From Desulfomicrobium apsheronum (GTDB taxonomy: Bacteria; Desulfobacterota; Desulfovibrionia; Desulfovibrionales; Desulfomicrobiaceae), in the NCBI RefSeq assembly GCF_900114115.1, contig NZ_FORX01000019.1, forward strand, positions 33,441-97,440: DNA of 64,000 bases, written 5' to 3'. Positions within the stretch are counted from its first letter, which is position 1. Each line of letters opens with the position of its first letter. The translations under genes were made by a program, and so were the position numbers. A model generated the notes under the pieces. The model was not told where the DNA came from and did not search any database. It saw nothing but the letters and a program-made list of their open reading frames with translations. Of the stretch, positions 1-9,031 are shown piece after piece.

Positions 1-695
1 ACCCGCTTGAGACAGTCGTCGCCCTGCTGGTGCCCGTAGTGATCGTTGTATTTCTTGAAGTGATCGATATCGAGCATGACAAGGGCCAGTGTCGATCCCG
101 CGCGAACCGCCCGGGTCCATTCCTCGACCAGGGCCGCATCGAACTTGCGGCGGTTGGCGATGCCTGTCAGCCCGTCGGTCATCGACAGTTCGGCCAGCTT
201 CTTGTTGGCCTCTTCGAGTTCCATGGTGCGCTGAAGAATCTTGACTTCGAGTTGTTCGTTCAGATGCACCAGGGCGTTCTGGGAAACCAGAAAGCGCGTC
301 AGGTCGCGCGCCATGCCCCAGATATGCGTGATGGCGCCGGTGTCGTTCTTCACCGGCACGAGCAGTGTTTCAAACAATCGCCGACTGCCGTGCAGAACGG
401 GGCGCTGTTCGAAGGTCACGGCTTCGCCCGAGGCCATGCACTCGTGATACCCGGAAATGAGCTCGTCGCCCTCGGGGCCATACCCAACGATGCCGCGCAC
501 CGTGTTTCCGGCGATCTGCCTGATGTCTAGGCGCACGGCGGCATCGTTGGCCACCAGCAATTCATAGTCGTCGCCGGCGGGCATGCAGATCCAGAACGGG
601 TCGCTGGAATGTTTCCAGAGCTCTTCAAAGACATGCACCAGGGCCTTCGTGTCGAGGGGCGGTGCGGAGGACTGGGCCGATTCCGGAGAGTTCAT
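1..695 (-). CDS. PAS-like sensor diguanylate cyclase (GGDEF), cut by the window edge
   Basis: The minus strand reads open from an ATG at 695 to the left edge with no stop, so about 231 N-terminal residues are visible. The first ~130 residues look like a PAS-type sensor (a segment reading DDYELLVANDAAVRLD, later a conserved GMARDLTRFL). A short coiled coil rich in E and L follows, then the start of a GGDEF domain: MTDGLTGIANRRKFD and VMLDIDHFKKYNDHYGH. The catalytic GGDEF signature lies beyond the edge. GGDEF proteins make cyclic di-GMP from two GTP, usually at the inner face of the membrane; no membrane segment is seen here, so it is probably cytoplasmic. Whether it is active cannot be judged. 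A PilZ protein (22976-23425) is a possible effector elsewhere in the window. Confidence 0.85.
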   Translation of the reverse strand, partial: MNSPESAQSSAPPLDTKALVHVFEELWKHSSDPFWICMPAGDDYELLVANDAAVRLDIRQIAGNTVRGIVGYGPEGDELISGYHECMASGEAVTFEQRPVLHGSRRLFETLLVPVKNDTGAITHIWGMARDLTRFLVSQNALVHLNEQLEVKILQRTMELEEANKKLAELSMTDGLTGIANRRKFDAALVEEWTRAVRAGSTLALVMLDIDHFKKYNDHYGHQQGDDCLKR

Positions 696-725
696 CTGCG
701 CTCGTTTTCAATGAAAAAATGTTGC

Positions 726-741
726 CGTCCGGTCCCGGACG
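726..741. promoter_or_regulatory. Tight GC-rich hairpin upstream of the GGDEF gene
   Basis: A perfect 7-bp inverted repeat (CGTCCGG / CCGGACG, 2-nt loop) sits about 30 bp before the minus-strand start at 695. On the minus strand it is followed, after 9 nt, by a run of six T at 711-716. It could act as an attenuator or terminator ahead of the GGDEF gene, but the distance to the T-run is larger than usual. Confidence 0.3.
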
Positions 742-820
742 AAAGGCCGGGCCGTGCCCGGGGGCAAATAATACGGAAAAGAGCCTCGCCTTGAAAGAGG
801 AATCTGAGCCGCTCTTGCCC

Positions 821-849
821 TTGACCTGGACGTTTCAAATCAATACTTG
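821..849 (+). promoter_or_regulatory. Promoter of the ArsR/SmtB-type regulator gene
   Basis: A -35-like TTGACC at 821-826 is separated by 17 bp from a -10-like TACTTG at 844-849. The -10 lies inside the inverted repeat at 843-866, so a bound repressor would block RNA polymerase. This is the usual arrangement for metal-sensing ArsR/SmtB regulators. Confidence 0.55.
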
Positions 850-866
850 AGCAACTGTTCAACTAT
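843..866. promoter_or_regulatory. ArsR/SmtB-type operator (imperfect inverted repeat)
   Basis: The half-sites ATACTTGAGCA (843-853) and TGTTCAACTAT (856-866) are reverse complements at 9 of 11 positions, separated by AC. The pattern ATA..TGA.CA / TG.TCA..TAT matches the known 12-2-12 operator family of SmtB/CadC/ZiaR repressors. It overlaps the presumed -10 and precedes the regulator gene, implying autorepression relieved by metal. Confidence 0.7.
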
Positions 867-886
867 TGATCGACAAAGGAGCCACC

Positions 887-1270
887 ATGGGCGAACAAAA
901 GGGAGGCAGCATGAAGGATGTCTGCGAAGTCCGCTGTATCCATGAAGAAAATGTAAACAGAGCGCTGCTGGGCAGAACCGACGATGGCGTGCTCGAAGAA
1001 GCCGCCGGGCTTCTGGGTGTCATTTCCGACCCGACGCGGCTCAAGATCATGGACGCCCTGCGCCTTGGGGAGTTGTGCGTGTGCGATCTGGCGGCGGTGC
1101 TGGGTATGTCCATTTCGGCCGTATCCCACCAGCTGCGCCTTTTACGCACGGCCAGACTGGTGCGCGGCAGGCGGGCGGGCAAGGTGATTTTTTATACGAT
1201 CCATGACGAGCACATCGACAAACTCATGGACATGGCTCTTGATCACTGTCGGCAGAGGTGCGGGGAATGA
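887..1270 (+). CDS. ArsR/SmtB-family metal-sensing repressor (CadC-like)
   Basis: A 127-residue winged-helix repressor. I chose ATG 887 because AAAGGAG at 875-881 sits 5 nt upstream; ATG 866 has no ribosome site, and ATG 911 after GGGAGG is an alternative. The core VISDPTRLKIMDAL and SISAVSHQLRLLRTARLV is the ArsR recognition helix region. The metal-box ELCVCDLA (two Cys of the alpha-3 site) and N-terminal CEVRC suggest a CadC-like Cd/Pb/Zn sensor, though the metal is inferred. It is translationally coupled (ATGA overlap) to the downstream permease, so it most likely represses that efflux gene through the operator at 843-866. Confidence 0.88.
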   Translation: MGEQKGGSMKDVCEVRCIHEENVNRALLGRTDDGVLEEAAGLLGVISDPTRLKIMDALRLGELCVCDLAAVLGMSISAVSHQLRLLRTARLVRGRRAGKVIFYTIHDEHIDKLMDMALDHCRQRCGE

Positions 1271-2394
1271 ACGAATTTTTGTGGGCATGCTGGGACATCC
1301 TGGTCGATTCGTCGCTCTGGATGCTGTTTGGTTTCTTCATGGCCGGGCTGCTGCGCGCCTTTGTGCCGTCCGATCTGGTGGCGCGGCATCTGGGCAGGAA
1401 TCAGTCCGGAAACATTTTCAAGGCGGCGCTTTTCGGGGTACCCCTGCCCCTGTGCAGCTGCGGGGTCATCCCGGCGGCGGCGGGGCTCAGGCGACAGGGC
1501 GCCGGCAAGGGGGCCACGGCCTCTTTTCTCATTTCCACACCCGAGACCGGCGTGGACTCCATGGCCGTGAGCTGGGCGCTTCTTGATCCGCTCATGACCG
1601 TGCTGCGTCCCGCGTCGGCCTTTCTGACGGCCATGGTGACGGGCGTGCTTATCGACGCGGCAGATAAGGATCCAGTCAAGGAGCCAGGCAAGGAACCGGG
1701 CAAGGATGCCGCCCATGGTGCCGGCAAGGGCACGCTTCAGGATCTCCGGACGACACCGGACCTTACGCCCCTCGGCGCCGCGTCGGCCTGCGCTTGCTGT
1801 TCCTGCGGCGGCGATCCGGCCGCGCAATCGCGCTTCCGGCGCTTTCTGGACGGCCAGCGCTTCGCCTTTGACGATCTGCTGGCGGACATCGCGCCCTGGT
1901 TCACGCTTGGCATCCTGCTGGCAGGCGTCATCACCATCTACCTGCCCGACGACCTGGGCCGCATGTTGCCGGGCGGCGGGCTGACCGCCATGCTGGCCAT
2001 GCTGGTCGTGGCCCTGCCCATGTATGTCTGCGCCACGGCCAGCACGCCCATCGCGGCGGCCCTGGCCCTCAAGGGCTTCTCGCCCGGGGCGTTGCTGGTC
2101 TTTCTGCTTGCCGGACCGGCCACCAACGCGGCCACCATGGTCATGGTCGGCAAGATGCTGGGCAAGAAATCCGCCATCATCTACGTGGGTTCCATCATCG
2201 CCGTCACCCTCGTCTGCGCTGTGGCGGCCGATACCCTCTATCTTTGGCTCGGCTATGAGGTGCACGCCTGGCTCGGTGACTTGGGATCCGAGGAGGGCGG
2301 CCTGCTCTCCATCGTGGCCGCCCTGGTCATGCTCGCGATCCTGGGGCGCGCGCTTGCGCGGACGGCGACGCAGAAATTCGGGCTGCGCGGATGA
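1267..2394 (+). CDS. Putative metal efflux permease (DUF318/ArsP-like, SO_0444 type)
   Basis: A multi-spanning membrane protein of 375 residues starting at ATG 1267, overlapping the repressor stop as ATGA. Hydrophobic segments lie near residues 12-30, 90-130, 200-225 and 235-360. The permease signature PLPLCSCGVIPAA occurs near residue 60, and a Cys-rich stretch ACACCSCGGDP lies in the central hydrophilic loop after a Lys/Glu/Pro-rich linker. The CSCG motif and the central Cys cluster are typical of permeases annotated as SO_0444-family Cu/Zn efflux transporters; related family members export arsenic compounds. Its pairing with a CadC-like repressor supports a role in exporting a thiophilic metal, but the exact substrate cannot be read from sequence. 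Confidence 0.8.
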   Translation: MNEFLWACWDILVDSSLWMLFGFFMAGLLRAFVPSDLVARHLGRNQSGNIFKAALFGVPLPLCSCGVIPAAAGLRRQGAGKGATASFLISTPETGVDSMAVSWALLDPLMTVLRPASAFLTAMVTGVLIDAADKDPVKEPGKEPGKDAAHGAGKGTLQDLRTTPDLTPLGAASACACCSCGGDPAAQSRFRRFLDGQRFAFDDLLADIAPWFTLGILLAGVITIYLPDDLGRMLPGGGLTAMLAMLVVALPMYVCATASTPIAAALALKGFSPGALLVFLLAGPATNAATMVMVGKMLGKKSAIIYVGSIIAVTLVCAVAADTLYLWLGYEVHAWLGDLGSEEGGLLSIVAALVMLAILGRALARTATQKFGLRG

Positions 2395-2463
2395 AAGATC
2401 TTATGGCCTGTCCACATCCATCTTCCGCCTGGACCCCTGAATAAGCTTTCCGCGCTTTCACAA

Positions 2464-2502
2464 AAAATCCCCCCGGCCGCCTGAAGCTGCCGGGGGGATT
2501 TT
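2464..2502. terminator. Bidirectional intrinsic terminator between permease and lysA
   Basis: Perfect 14-bp inverted repeat: AAAATCCCCCCGGC (2464-2477) and GCCGGGGGGATTTT (2489-2502), with an 11-nt loop. A and T runs on either side serve both strands, so it ends the rightward metal operon and the leftward lysA operon. Confidence 0.9.
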
Positions 2503-2522
2503 CATTCAAGTCGTTTTCAGGG

Positions 2523-3794
2523 CTATTTCTTCAGTCGGCCGATGCAGGCCAGCCCATCCTCTTCCAGCGCCACCAGGTCGTTATAGACCTCACGCTTGCG
2601 GACAACCACATGCTTGTCGCCCTCGACCATGATCTCTGCGGCGCGAGCCCTGGAATTGTACTGCGAGGACATGACGAATCCGTAGGCTCCGGCCGAGAAG
2701 GCGGCCAACAGATCGCCCTGGCCGACCTTGGGGAAGGTGCGGTTCTTGGCCAGAAAATCACCGGATTCGCAGATGGGGCCGACCACGTCGGCGGTCATTT
2801 CCTCGCCGTTTCCTTCACGCACCGAAGCGATGCGATGGTAGGAACCGTACAGGGAGGGACGAACCAGATCGTTCATGGCCGCGTCGACGATGACGAACGT
2901 CTTGTCCTCGTTGGTCTTGGTGTACTGCACTTCGGTCACCAGGATGCCGGTGTTTCCGGCGATGACACGGCCGGGCTCAAGGATGAGGGTCACGTCCAGA
3001 TCCTTCAGCGACTCGACCAGGGCCTTGCCAAGTTCCTCGGGATGCGGAGGCGTTTCCTCGTTGTAGGTGATGCCAAGGCCGCCTCCCAGGTCCATGTACT
3101 TGATCTTGATGCCCATCTCCAGCAACTGGCCATGAAATTCCTTGAGCTTGTCCAGCGCTTCCATGAAGGGGGAAAGCTGGGTCAGCTGGGAGCCGATGTG
3201 GCAATCCATGCCGATGGGTTCGACATTGGGCAGGCTCTTGGCCAGGGCGTAAGCCTTCAGGGCGTCGGGACGGGACAGGCCGAACTTGTTTTCCTTGAGG
3301 CCGGTGGACACGTAGGGGTGGGTCTTGGGGTCCACGTCGGGGTTGATGCGCAGGCTGACACGCGCGACCTTGTCCAGTCCGGCGGCCACTTCGTTGATGC
3401 GCTCAAGCTCCTGCACGGACTCCACGTTGAACATGAGGATGTCGGCGAAGAGGGCTTCCTGGATCTCGACGACCTTCTTGCCCACACCCGAATAGACGAT
3501 CTTTTTCGGGTCCACCCCGGCTCTGAGCGCCCGGAAAAGTTCGCCTCCGGAGACGATGTCCGTGCCCGCGCCTTCCTGGGCCAGAATCTTGAGGAAGCTC
3601 AGGTTGGAGTTGGCCTTGACCGAGTAGCAGGTCAGGTGGTCGATGCCCTCGAAGGCGGAATCGAAGGCCTTGTAGTGGCGCTTTAGCGTCGTCGCGGAAT
3701 AGATGTAGAGCGGCGTGCCGTATTCATAGACCAGATCGGCCACGGCGATGTCCTCGGCGTGAAGTTGACCATTCTTGTATTGAAAATAGTGCAT
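2523..3794 (-). CDS. lysA: Diaminopimelate decarboxylase
   Basis: A 423-residue PLP enzyme that decarboxylates meso-diaminopimelate to L-lysine, the last step of lysine synthesis. Family features seen: the PLP lysine in CYSVKANSN (about residue 60), GGGLGIT in the barrel, EPGR phosphate-binding motif, and the active-site PICESGDFLA and FSAGAYGFVMSSQYNSR near the C-terminus. The length is normal for the family. The start is ATG 3794 with AAAGGAG 7 nt upstream. It is the last gene of a leftward run with the LapB-like gene, mutS and the lipoprotein gene, only 19 bp after the latter, and is followed by the strong terminator at 2464-2502. Confidence 0.97.
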   Translation of the reverse strand: MHYFQYKNGQLHAEDIAVADLVYEYGTPLYIYSATTLKRHYKAFDSAFEGIDHLTCYSVKANSNLSFLKILAQEGAGTDIVSGGELFRALRAGVDPKKIVYSGVGKKVVEIQEALFADILMFNVESVQELERINEVAAGLDKVARVSLRINPDVDPKTHPYVSTGLKENKFGLSRPDALKAYALAKSLPNVEPIGMDCHIGSQLTQLSPFMEALDKLKEFHGQLLEMGIKIKYMDLGGGLGITYNEETPPHPEELGKALVESLKDLDVTLILEPGRVIAGNTGILVTEVQYTKTNEDKTFVIVDAAMNDLVRPSLYGSYHRIASVREGNGEEMTADVVGPICESGDFLAKNRTFPKVGQGDLLAAFSAGAYGFVMSSQYNSRARAAEIMVEGDKHVVVRKREVYNDLVALEEDGLACIGRLKK

Positions 3795-3813
3795 GTATGT
3801 TCTCCTTTGGGGA

Positions 3814-4233
3814 TTAGGGGGCGGATGGGGTCAGGGTGATGATTTCGGACAGCGCCGGGGAGATGATCTGGTGCGTGTTGTCCGCCTTGAGACGGATGCG
3901 CAGGGTCTGTCCCGGAAGTGGTTCGCAGATGGTGAAGATGTAGCTGTTTTCCTGACGGTACACCCCGGAACTGTAGGGGTAGTACTTGCGCACGAAGGAC
4001 GGAGTGAACGGACAGGTCGGGCAGCCGTCCTGCTCGATCTCGACCATGAAATATTCGAGGTTGACCAACCGACCGCCCAGCTTGGCATTGATCAGCACGC
4101 AGCCTTCTTCCATGCGGGCTTCCATGTGATTGATCTGGATCATCTCATCGCTGACGATGGGCTGGGGCCATTCCTTTTTGCCGCAGGCGGCGAGCACAAG
4201 AACAAGAAACAGGAAAAGAAGAATGCGTTTCAT
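3814..4233 (-). CDS. Small lipoprotein of unknown function
   Basis: A 139-residue protein from ATG 4233, whose ATGA overlaps the mutS stop. The N-terminus MKRILLFLFLVLVLAACGKK is a clear lipoprotein signal with lipobox LAAC, so Cys-20 should be lipidated and the protein membrane-anchored. The mature part contains a CPTC pair (DGCPTCPFTPSF), giving two further cysteines that could form a disulfide or bind metal, plus IC and GC cysteines. I do not recognise a named domain. It is wedged between mutS and lysA in one transcription unit, which suggests co-expression but not a shared function. Confidence 0.8.
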   Translation of the reverse strand: MKRILLFLFLVLVLAACGKKEWPQPIVSDEMIQINHMEARMEEGCVLINAKLGGRLVNLEYFMVEIEQDGCPTCPFTPSFVRKYYPYSSGVYRQENSYIFTICEPLPGQTLRIRLKADNTHQIISPALSEIITLTPSAP

Positions 4234-6848
4234 GACAATCCTGCCATTGCTTTCCACTGGTGGAGCAGGGTGAGTGCGTCCAGGGGGGAAAGCTCGTTGA
4301 CGTTGAGTTTTTTCAAGGCCGTCAGAACCTCGTGTTCCTCGGGCTGTTTTTGTGGGACCGCCGCCTTGGCCATGCCGGGCAGGGAGACCTGTCGACTGAT
4401 GAAGTCATTTCGTTTGGCCCCGCCGGGAGCGTGTCGCTCCAGCACCGCCAGAATTTCCTTGGCCCGGGTCACGACCGAGGCCGGGACGCCTGCCAGCCTG
4501 GCAACCTCGATGCCGTAGCTGCGGTCTGCGGGCCCTGGGACCATGCGGCGTAAAAAGACGATGTCGCCCTTCCATTCCTTGATGGCGATATTGTAATTGC
4601 GCACCCCGGGCAAGCGTTCCTCAAGGACGGTCAGCTCGTGGTAATGTGTCGCGAAAAGGGTGCGGATTCCGCCCTGACGCCGGGCCAGCTCCTCGGCCAC
4701 GGCCCAGGCCAGGGACAGCCCGTCGAAGGTGCTCGTGCCTCGCCCGATCTCGTCCAGGATGACCAGGGAACGTTTGCCCGCCTGACGCAGGATGCGTGCT
4801 GTCTCCGTCATTTCGACCATGAAGGTCGATTGGCCCATGGCCAGATTGTCCGATGCGCCGACCCGGGAAAAAATACGGTCGCAAAGTCCAAGCCGGGCCT
4901 TGGAGGCGGGAACGAACCCGCCCATCTGGGCCAGGATGCAGATGAGCGCCACCTGCCGTAGCACCGTCGATTTACCGGCCATGTTCGGTCCGGTGATGAG
5001 CAGCACCCGGCCCGAATCGTCCAGGGTCAGGTCGTTGGGAATGTAGCCCGAGCGACCCTGCACCGCCTCGACCACGGGATGACGTCCGCCCTTGATGGCG
5101 ATCTCAAGTCCGTCGTGCAGTTCGGGCCTGCTCCATTCCCATTTGCGCGCGGCATGGGCGAGACCCTGGGCGCAATCAAGTTCAGCCAGGATTTTGCCCA
5201 TGTGCATGAAACGGGAGCGGTGCCCGGCCACTTCCTCGCGCAGAGCCAGGAAAAGCTGGTATTCTCGGGCCTTGCGCCGGTCCGAGGCGCTCAGGAGCTT
5301 CTCTTCCAGGAGTTTGAGCTCCTCGGTGATGTAGCGCTCGGCGTTGACCAGGGTCTGGCGGCGGATGAAATGGGCCGGCGGTTCGGCTACGACGGCCCGG
5401 CTCAGTTCGAAATAGTACCCGAAGACCTTGGTGTACCCGAGCTTGAGCTTGGGGATGTCGCAGGCCTTGCGTTCGCGTTCGAGCATGTCCGTGAGCGCCG
5501 TCTCGCCGTGGTCGGTCAGGTCCATGAGCTCGTCGAGAGTCGCATCAAAACCCGGCCGGAAGAGCCCACCTTCGGTGATGACCGGCGGCAGGGAATCGGC
5601 CAGCGCGCGGGCCAGCAGGTCGTGCACGTCGTCCAGGTCGTCCCAGTCGCGCAGCAGTGCGCCAAGCCGTGGCGGCGGGGACTCAAGTTCGAGCAGGGCC
5701 TGATGCAGGCGCGGCAGCACGCCAAGCGACGCCTTGAGCGCGGCGAAATCCTTTGGCGTCGAGCGATTGACTACAATGCGCGTGCACAGACGTTCCAGAT
5801 CATAGACCTTGTCCAGCGCCCGGCGCAGATCCTCGCGGATCATATCGCCATCGTGCAGATAGGCGACCAGTTCCTGCACAGGCAGGATGCTCCCGAGATC
5901 CTTGAAGGGCTGGTGCATTCTGGTTTCCAGCAACCTGCCGCCCATGGGGGTCTGGGTCTGGTCCAGGACCTGCCACAGGGTGCCGCGCCCCTTGCTGCCG
6001 TCCATGGTCCTGAAAAGCTCCAGATTGCGCTCGGTGACCTCGTCCAGAAGCAGGGTGGCGGAGAGATCCAGCGGGGTGAAGGGCGCAAGATGGCTCAGGT
6101 CGCGCTTCTGGGTCAGTTCCAGATAGGTCAGCAGCGCGCCGCAACAGCGGATCAGGGCGGGTTTGTCGTCAAGATCGAGGGTCTGCAGGCTTGGGACGGC
6201 CTGCGCGCGCAGGATCTTGTCCCGGGCCCCGCGCTCGTCGAAATAGGATTTTTGCGGGTAGCGCGAAAGCTTGGCCTGCCACTGCTCAAGTCCCTTGGGC
6301 AGGGCCTGGGTTTCGGTCAGGAGTAGCTCGCGCGGGTTCATCTTGGTCAGCCATTGCCAGAGCACGGCCTCGCTTCTGGTCTGGATGCCGGACCAGACTC
6401 CGGTGGAAAAATCGACCCAGGCCAGGCCTCCGCCAAGGTCGGCATCCCAGTACAGGGCTCCCAGAAAATTGTGGCCCTTGGCGTCGAGGTTCATGTCCTC
6501 GACCACGGTACCGGGGGTCAGCACCCGGGTCACTTCGCGCTTGACCAGCCCCTTGGCCTGCTTGGGGTCCTCGACCTGATCGCACAGGGCCACCTTGTAG
6601 CCCTTGTCCAGCAGCTGACGCAGATATTCGTCGATGGCGTGATGGGGCATCCCGCACATGGGCACGGGGTTTTCCGCGCCGGGGTTGCGGCTGGTGAGCG
6701 TGATTTGCAGCTCCCGGGCCGCGATTTCGGCGTCCTCGAAGAAGAGTTCGAAAAAATCTCCCATGCGAAAAAACACGAGGGTGCCCGGATATTCTCCCTT
6801 GACCCGCAGGTACTGCTCCATCATGGGCGTGACCTTGACCGTGTTCAT
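4230..6848 (-). CDS. mutS: DNA mismatch repair protein MutS
   Basis: An 872-residue MutS, close to the E. coli length of 853. It recognises mismatches and small loops and recruits MutL. The N-terminal mismatch-binding motif is present as GDFFELF (the Phe-x-Glu wedge reads F-F-E). The ATPase core has Walker A GPNMAGKST, Walker B LVILDEIGRGTSTFDG and LFATHYHELT. The C-terminal helical tail is short, ending KKLNVNELSPLDALTLLHQW, the conserved helix-turn-helix dimer region. The start at 6848 overlaps the upstream LapB-like gene by 4 bp, and the stop overlaps the lipoprotein start, so expression is coupled along the operon. Confidence 0.98.
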   Translation of the reverse strand: MNTVKVTPMMEQYLRVKGEYPGTLVFFRMGDFFELFFEDAEIAARELQITLTSRNPGAENPVPMCGMPHHAIDEYLRQLLDKGYKVALCDQVEDPKQAKGLVKREVTRVLTPGTVVEDMNLDAKGHNFLGALYWDADLGGGLAWVDFSTGVWSGIQTRSEAVLWQWLTKMNPRELLLTETQALPKGLEQWQAKLSRYPQKSYFDERGARDKILRAQAVPSLQTLDLDDKPALIRCCGALLTYLELTQKRDLSHLAPFTPLDLSATLLLDEVTERNLELFRTMDGSKGRGTLWQVLDQTQTPMGGRLLETRMHQPFKDLGSILPVQELVAYLHDGDMIREDLRRALDKVYDLERLCTRIVVNRSTPKDFAALKASLGVLPRLHQALLELESPPPRLGALLRDWDDLDDVHDLLARALADSLPPVITEGGLFRPGFDATLDELMDLTDHGETALTDMLERERKACDIPKLKLGYTKVFGYYFELSRAVVAEPPAHFIRRQTLVNAERYITEELKLLEEKLLSASDRRKAREYQLFLALREEVAGHRSRFMHMGKILAELDCAQGLAHAARKWEWSRPELHDGLEIAIKGGRHPVVEAVQGRSGYIPNDLTLDDSGRVLLITGPNMAGKSTVLRQVALICILAQMGGFVPASKARLGLCDRIFSRVGASDNLAMGQSTFMVEMTETARILRQAGKRSLVILDEIGRGTSTFDGLSLAWAVAEELARRQGGIRTLFATHYHELTVLEERLPGVRNYNIAIKEWKGDIVFLRRMVPGPADRSYGIEVARLAGVPASVVTRAKEILAVLERHAPGGAKRNDFISRQVSLPGMAKAAVPQKQPEEHEVLTALKKLNVNELSPLDALTLLHQWKAMAGLS

Positions 6849-7939
6849 GACGCCTCGTCGCTAAGGAGCTGGCGGATGGTTATGGAGTGCCAGGACATGC
6901 ATTTGGGGCAGCAGAAGAAGATCTGGCCGCGTTTGAGGCCGCAGCGGGCACAGACAAAGCGTTTCGCCTCGCGCGCGCGGCGCAGCAGAAATTCCAGCTG
7001 AAATTCGAATACCGGAGTCATCTGCTGCTCGGGCAGGGACATGGTCAGAAGCTCCAGGCGGGCGGGCCAGAAGGCGGGGCTCATGAGCAGGGTTTTCTCC
7101 TGCCAGGTCTTGGCCTCCTCGACGCGGCCGTGGGCGCGCAGCAGGCATCCGGCGTAATGCAGCGGGGCAAGCTCCGGCGGATGCCTGTCGATCACGGCCA
7201 GCAAGGCGTCCAGATGCGCCGCAGGCAGGATGGCCTTCACCGGCACGCCCGAATCCTCGTAATCGAGCAGGGGATCGAGCAGCACGAAGCCCAGATGCGT
7301 GCCGACCGACCCCAGGCCCTGGTCGAGCAGCGCGATGACATCGTCCCAGGACTCACGGCTGATCTGGAACATGATCCCTTCCAGCCAGGCCTCGGGAGAG
7401 GCGGGATAGATTTCCCGGGCTTCCGCCAGCAGGCTCTGGTCTGCGGCCTCGGTTCCGGTCGTGGCGGCCCGGACCAGGTAATGCGCGGCCTGCAGGTCGA
7501 GCCCCATTTTTCTGTATTGGCGGCTGGCGGCCAGGAAGTCCCCGCCCTTGGCATGCAGAAGGGCCAACTCCAGCTCAAGGGCCGGATTGTCGCCGCCGAT
7601 ATCGCGGCACTTGCGCAATGCTTCCTGGGCGCGGTCAAGGATGCCCGCCCGGGAGTAGTCGCGTCCGAGCTCGAAATAGATCCGGGACTGATCCTCGCGT
7701 CCGAGATCCGCGCGTTGCAGAAGGGAGCTGCGCATTTGTATGGCCCGGTCAAGCTCCCCGCGCATGCGGTAGAGGTTGCCCAGGGCCGAGCAGATCTCGA
7801 TCGCTCCATGATGGTTGCGCATGGCCCGGGACAGGTCGTCGATGGCGGCCAGGGCGTCCAGGGCCGGATTGGGCGGCACGGGCGAAAAGAGGTCGGTGTG
7901 ATCGTCGCGCAGTCCCAAAAGGGACCTTAGCCATTGCAT
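6845..7939 (-). CDS. LapB/YciM-like TPR protein with C-terminal zinc ribbon
   Basis: A 364-residue protein of tandem TPR helices (for example AIEICSALGNLYRMRGELDRAI, with IYFELGRDYSRAGILDRAQEAL next) ending in a rubredoxin-like metal knot, CARCGLKRGQ and CCPKCMSW. This architecture matches E. coli LapB, which controls LPS synthesis by steering LpxC to FtsH. Unlike LapB, I see no clear N-terminal membrane anchor here, only MQWLRSLLGLRDD. It is the first gene of the mutS operon. The LapA-domain gene, usual partner of lapB in gammaproteobacteria, lies separately at 9107-9454. Function is inferred from architecture. Confidence 0.7.
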   Translation of the reverse strand: MQWLRSLLGLRDDHTDLFSPVPPNPALDALAAIDDLSRAMRNHHGAIEICSALGNLYRMRGELDRAIQMRSSLLQRADLGREDQSRIYFELGRDYSRAGILDRAQEALRKCRDIGGDNPALELELALLHAKGGDFLAASRQYRKMGLDLQAAHYLVRAATTGTEAADQSLLAEAREIYPASPEAWLEGIMFQISRESWDDVIALLDQGLGSVGTHLGFVLLDPLLDYEDSGVPVKAILPAAHLDALLAVIDRHPPELAPLHYAGCLLRAHGRVEEAKTWQEKTLLMSPAFWPARLELLTMSLPEQQMTPVFEFQLEFLLRRAREAKRFVCARCGLKRGQIFFCCPKCMSWHSITIRQLLSDEAS

Positions 7940-7993
7940 TTGTTTGCCCCCAACATTTTTTTGCAGTCCAACTCAGTGTAATCTTTCAATCAA

Positions 7994-9013
7994 TCAGCCC
8001 AGGTGCCGGGCGTACCACTCTCCAGCCTGGGCCAGTCCGTCGCGGACGCCGTAGGCAGGATCATAGCCGAGCAGCCGGCGACTCCTGGAAATATCCGCCA
8101 GGGAATGTCGCACATCCCCGGCCCGGAAATCCCGGTGCGAGGGCAGCGCTTCGGCGCAGGCCGGCTTGAACTTGGTGGCCTCGTCGCGGATGAGATAAAA
8201 AAGCTCGCCAAGGGTGGTGCGCTGGCCAAAGGCGACGTTGAACACGCTTCCAGCCACTTCAGGAGCCGTGGCGCATGCTGCCAGGATGTTGGCCTGCACG
8301 CAATTGTCGATGAAGCAGAAGTCACGGCTCGTTTCGCCGTCGCCGTTGATCCACACGGTCTCTTCGCGCAGCAGCCCCGCGAACCATTTGGGGATGACCG
8401 CCGCGTAGGCACCCTCGGGATCCTGACGTTTTCCGAAGACGTTGAAGTAGCGCAGTCCCACGCTGTCCATGCCGTAGGTCCTAAGAAATACCTCGGCATA
8501 GAGCTCATTGACGTACTTGGTCACGGCGTAGGGAGAAAGGGGCTTGCCGATGGTCTCCTCGACCTTGGGCAGTCCGGGATGATCGCCATAGGTGGAGCTT
8601 GAGGCCGCATAGACGAAGCGCGCGACCTTGCTGTCCTTGGCGGCGACCAGCATGTTCAGAAAACCGGTCACGTTGTTGGCGTTGGTCAGCAGGGGATCGA
8701 CGATGGAGCGGGGCACCGAGCCGAGCGCGGCCTGATGCAGGACGTAGTCCACGCCCCGGCAGGCTTCCATGCAGGTGGGCAGGTCACGGATATCGCCCTC
8801 GATGAAGCGGAAGCGGGCCCACTGCTCGGGAGTCACGCTGCTTTGGACTTCGCCTAGATTGTGTTTGTGGCCGGTGGAAAAATTGTCCAGGCCCGTGACC
8901 TGCTGGTCGTGGCGCAACAGGGTTTCCAGCAGATTGGAACCGATGAATCCGGCAACTCCGGTGATGAGCCAGTGGCGTTTGGATTCAAGGGCGGTGAGTA
9001 TTTTATTATGCAT
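7994..9013 (-). CDS. UDP-N-acetylglucosamine 4-epimerase-like SDR enzyme (WbpP/TviC type)
   Basis: A 339-residue extended short-chain dehydrogenase. The N-terminal Rossmann motif [12 protein letters not shown], the NAD-contact [11 protein letters not shown], and the catalytic YAVTK ([11 protein letters not shown]) with an upstream serine triplet (AASSSTYGD) are all present. The sequence style is that of WbpP/TviC enzymes, which interconvert the C4 epimers of UDP-GlcNAc (or its uronic acid) for surface polysaccharides. No other polysaccharide genes flank it. The start ATG 9013 lacks a good ribosome site and lies only 18 bp downstream of a terminator T-run, so its expression is unusual. Confidence 0.85.
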   Translation of the reverse strand: MHNKILTALESKRHWLITGVAGFIGSNLLETLLRHDQQVTGLDNFSTGHKHNLGEVQSSVTPEQWARFRFIEGDIRDLPTCMEACRGVDYVLHQAALGSVPRSIVDPLLTNANNVTGFLNMLVAAKDSKVARFVYAASSSTYGDHPGLPKVEETIGKPLSPYAVTKYVNELYAEVFLRTYGMDSVGLRYFNVFGKRQDPEGAYAAVIPKWFAGLLREETVWINGDGETSRDFCFIDNCVQANILAACATAPEVAGSVFNVAFGQRTTLGELFYLIRDEATKFKPACAEALPSHRDFRAGDVRHSLADISRSRRLLGYDPAYGVRDGLAQAGEWYARHLG

Positions 9014-9031
9014 GAGTTATCCGGTATGAGG

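Noticed and set aside
30..530. Plus-strand frame at the left edge
   Set aside because: It is a shadow; the minus strand encodes a clear PAS-GGDEF protein over the same DNA.
1243..2265. 340-codon minus-strand frame opposite the permease
   Set aside because: Its product is rich in His, Gly and Arg, typical of antisense reading of GC-rich coding DNA; the plus strand has a membrane permease with family motifs.
2610..3686. 358-codon plus-strand frame opposite lysA
   Set aside because: Antisense shadow of a well-conserved enzyme.
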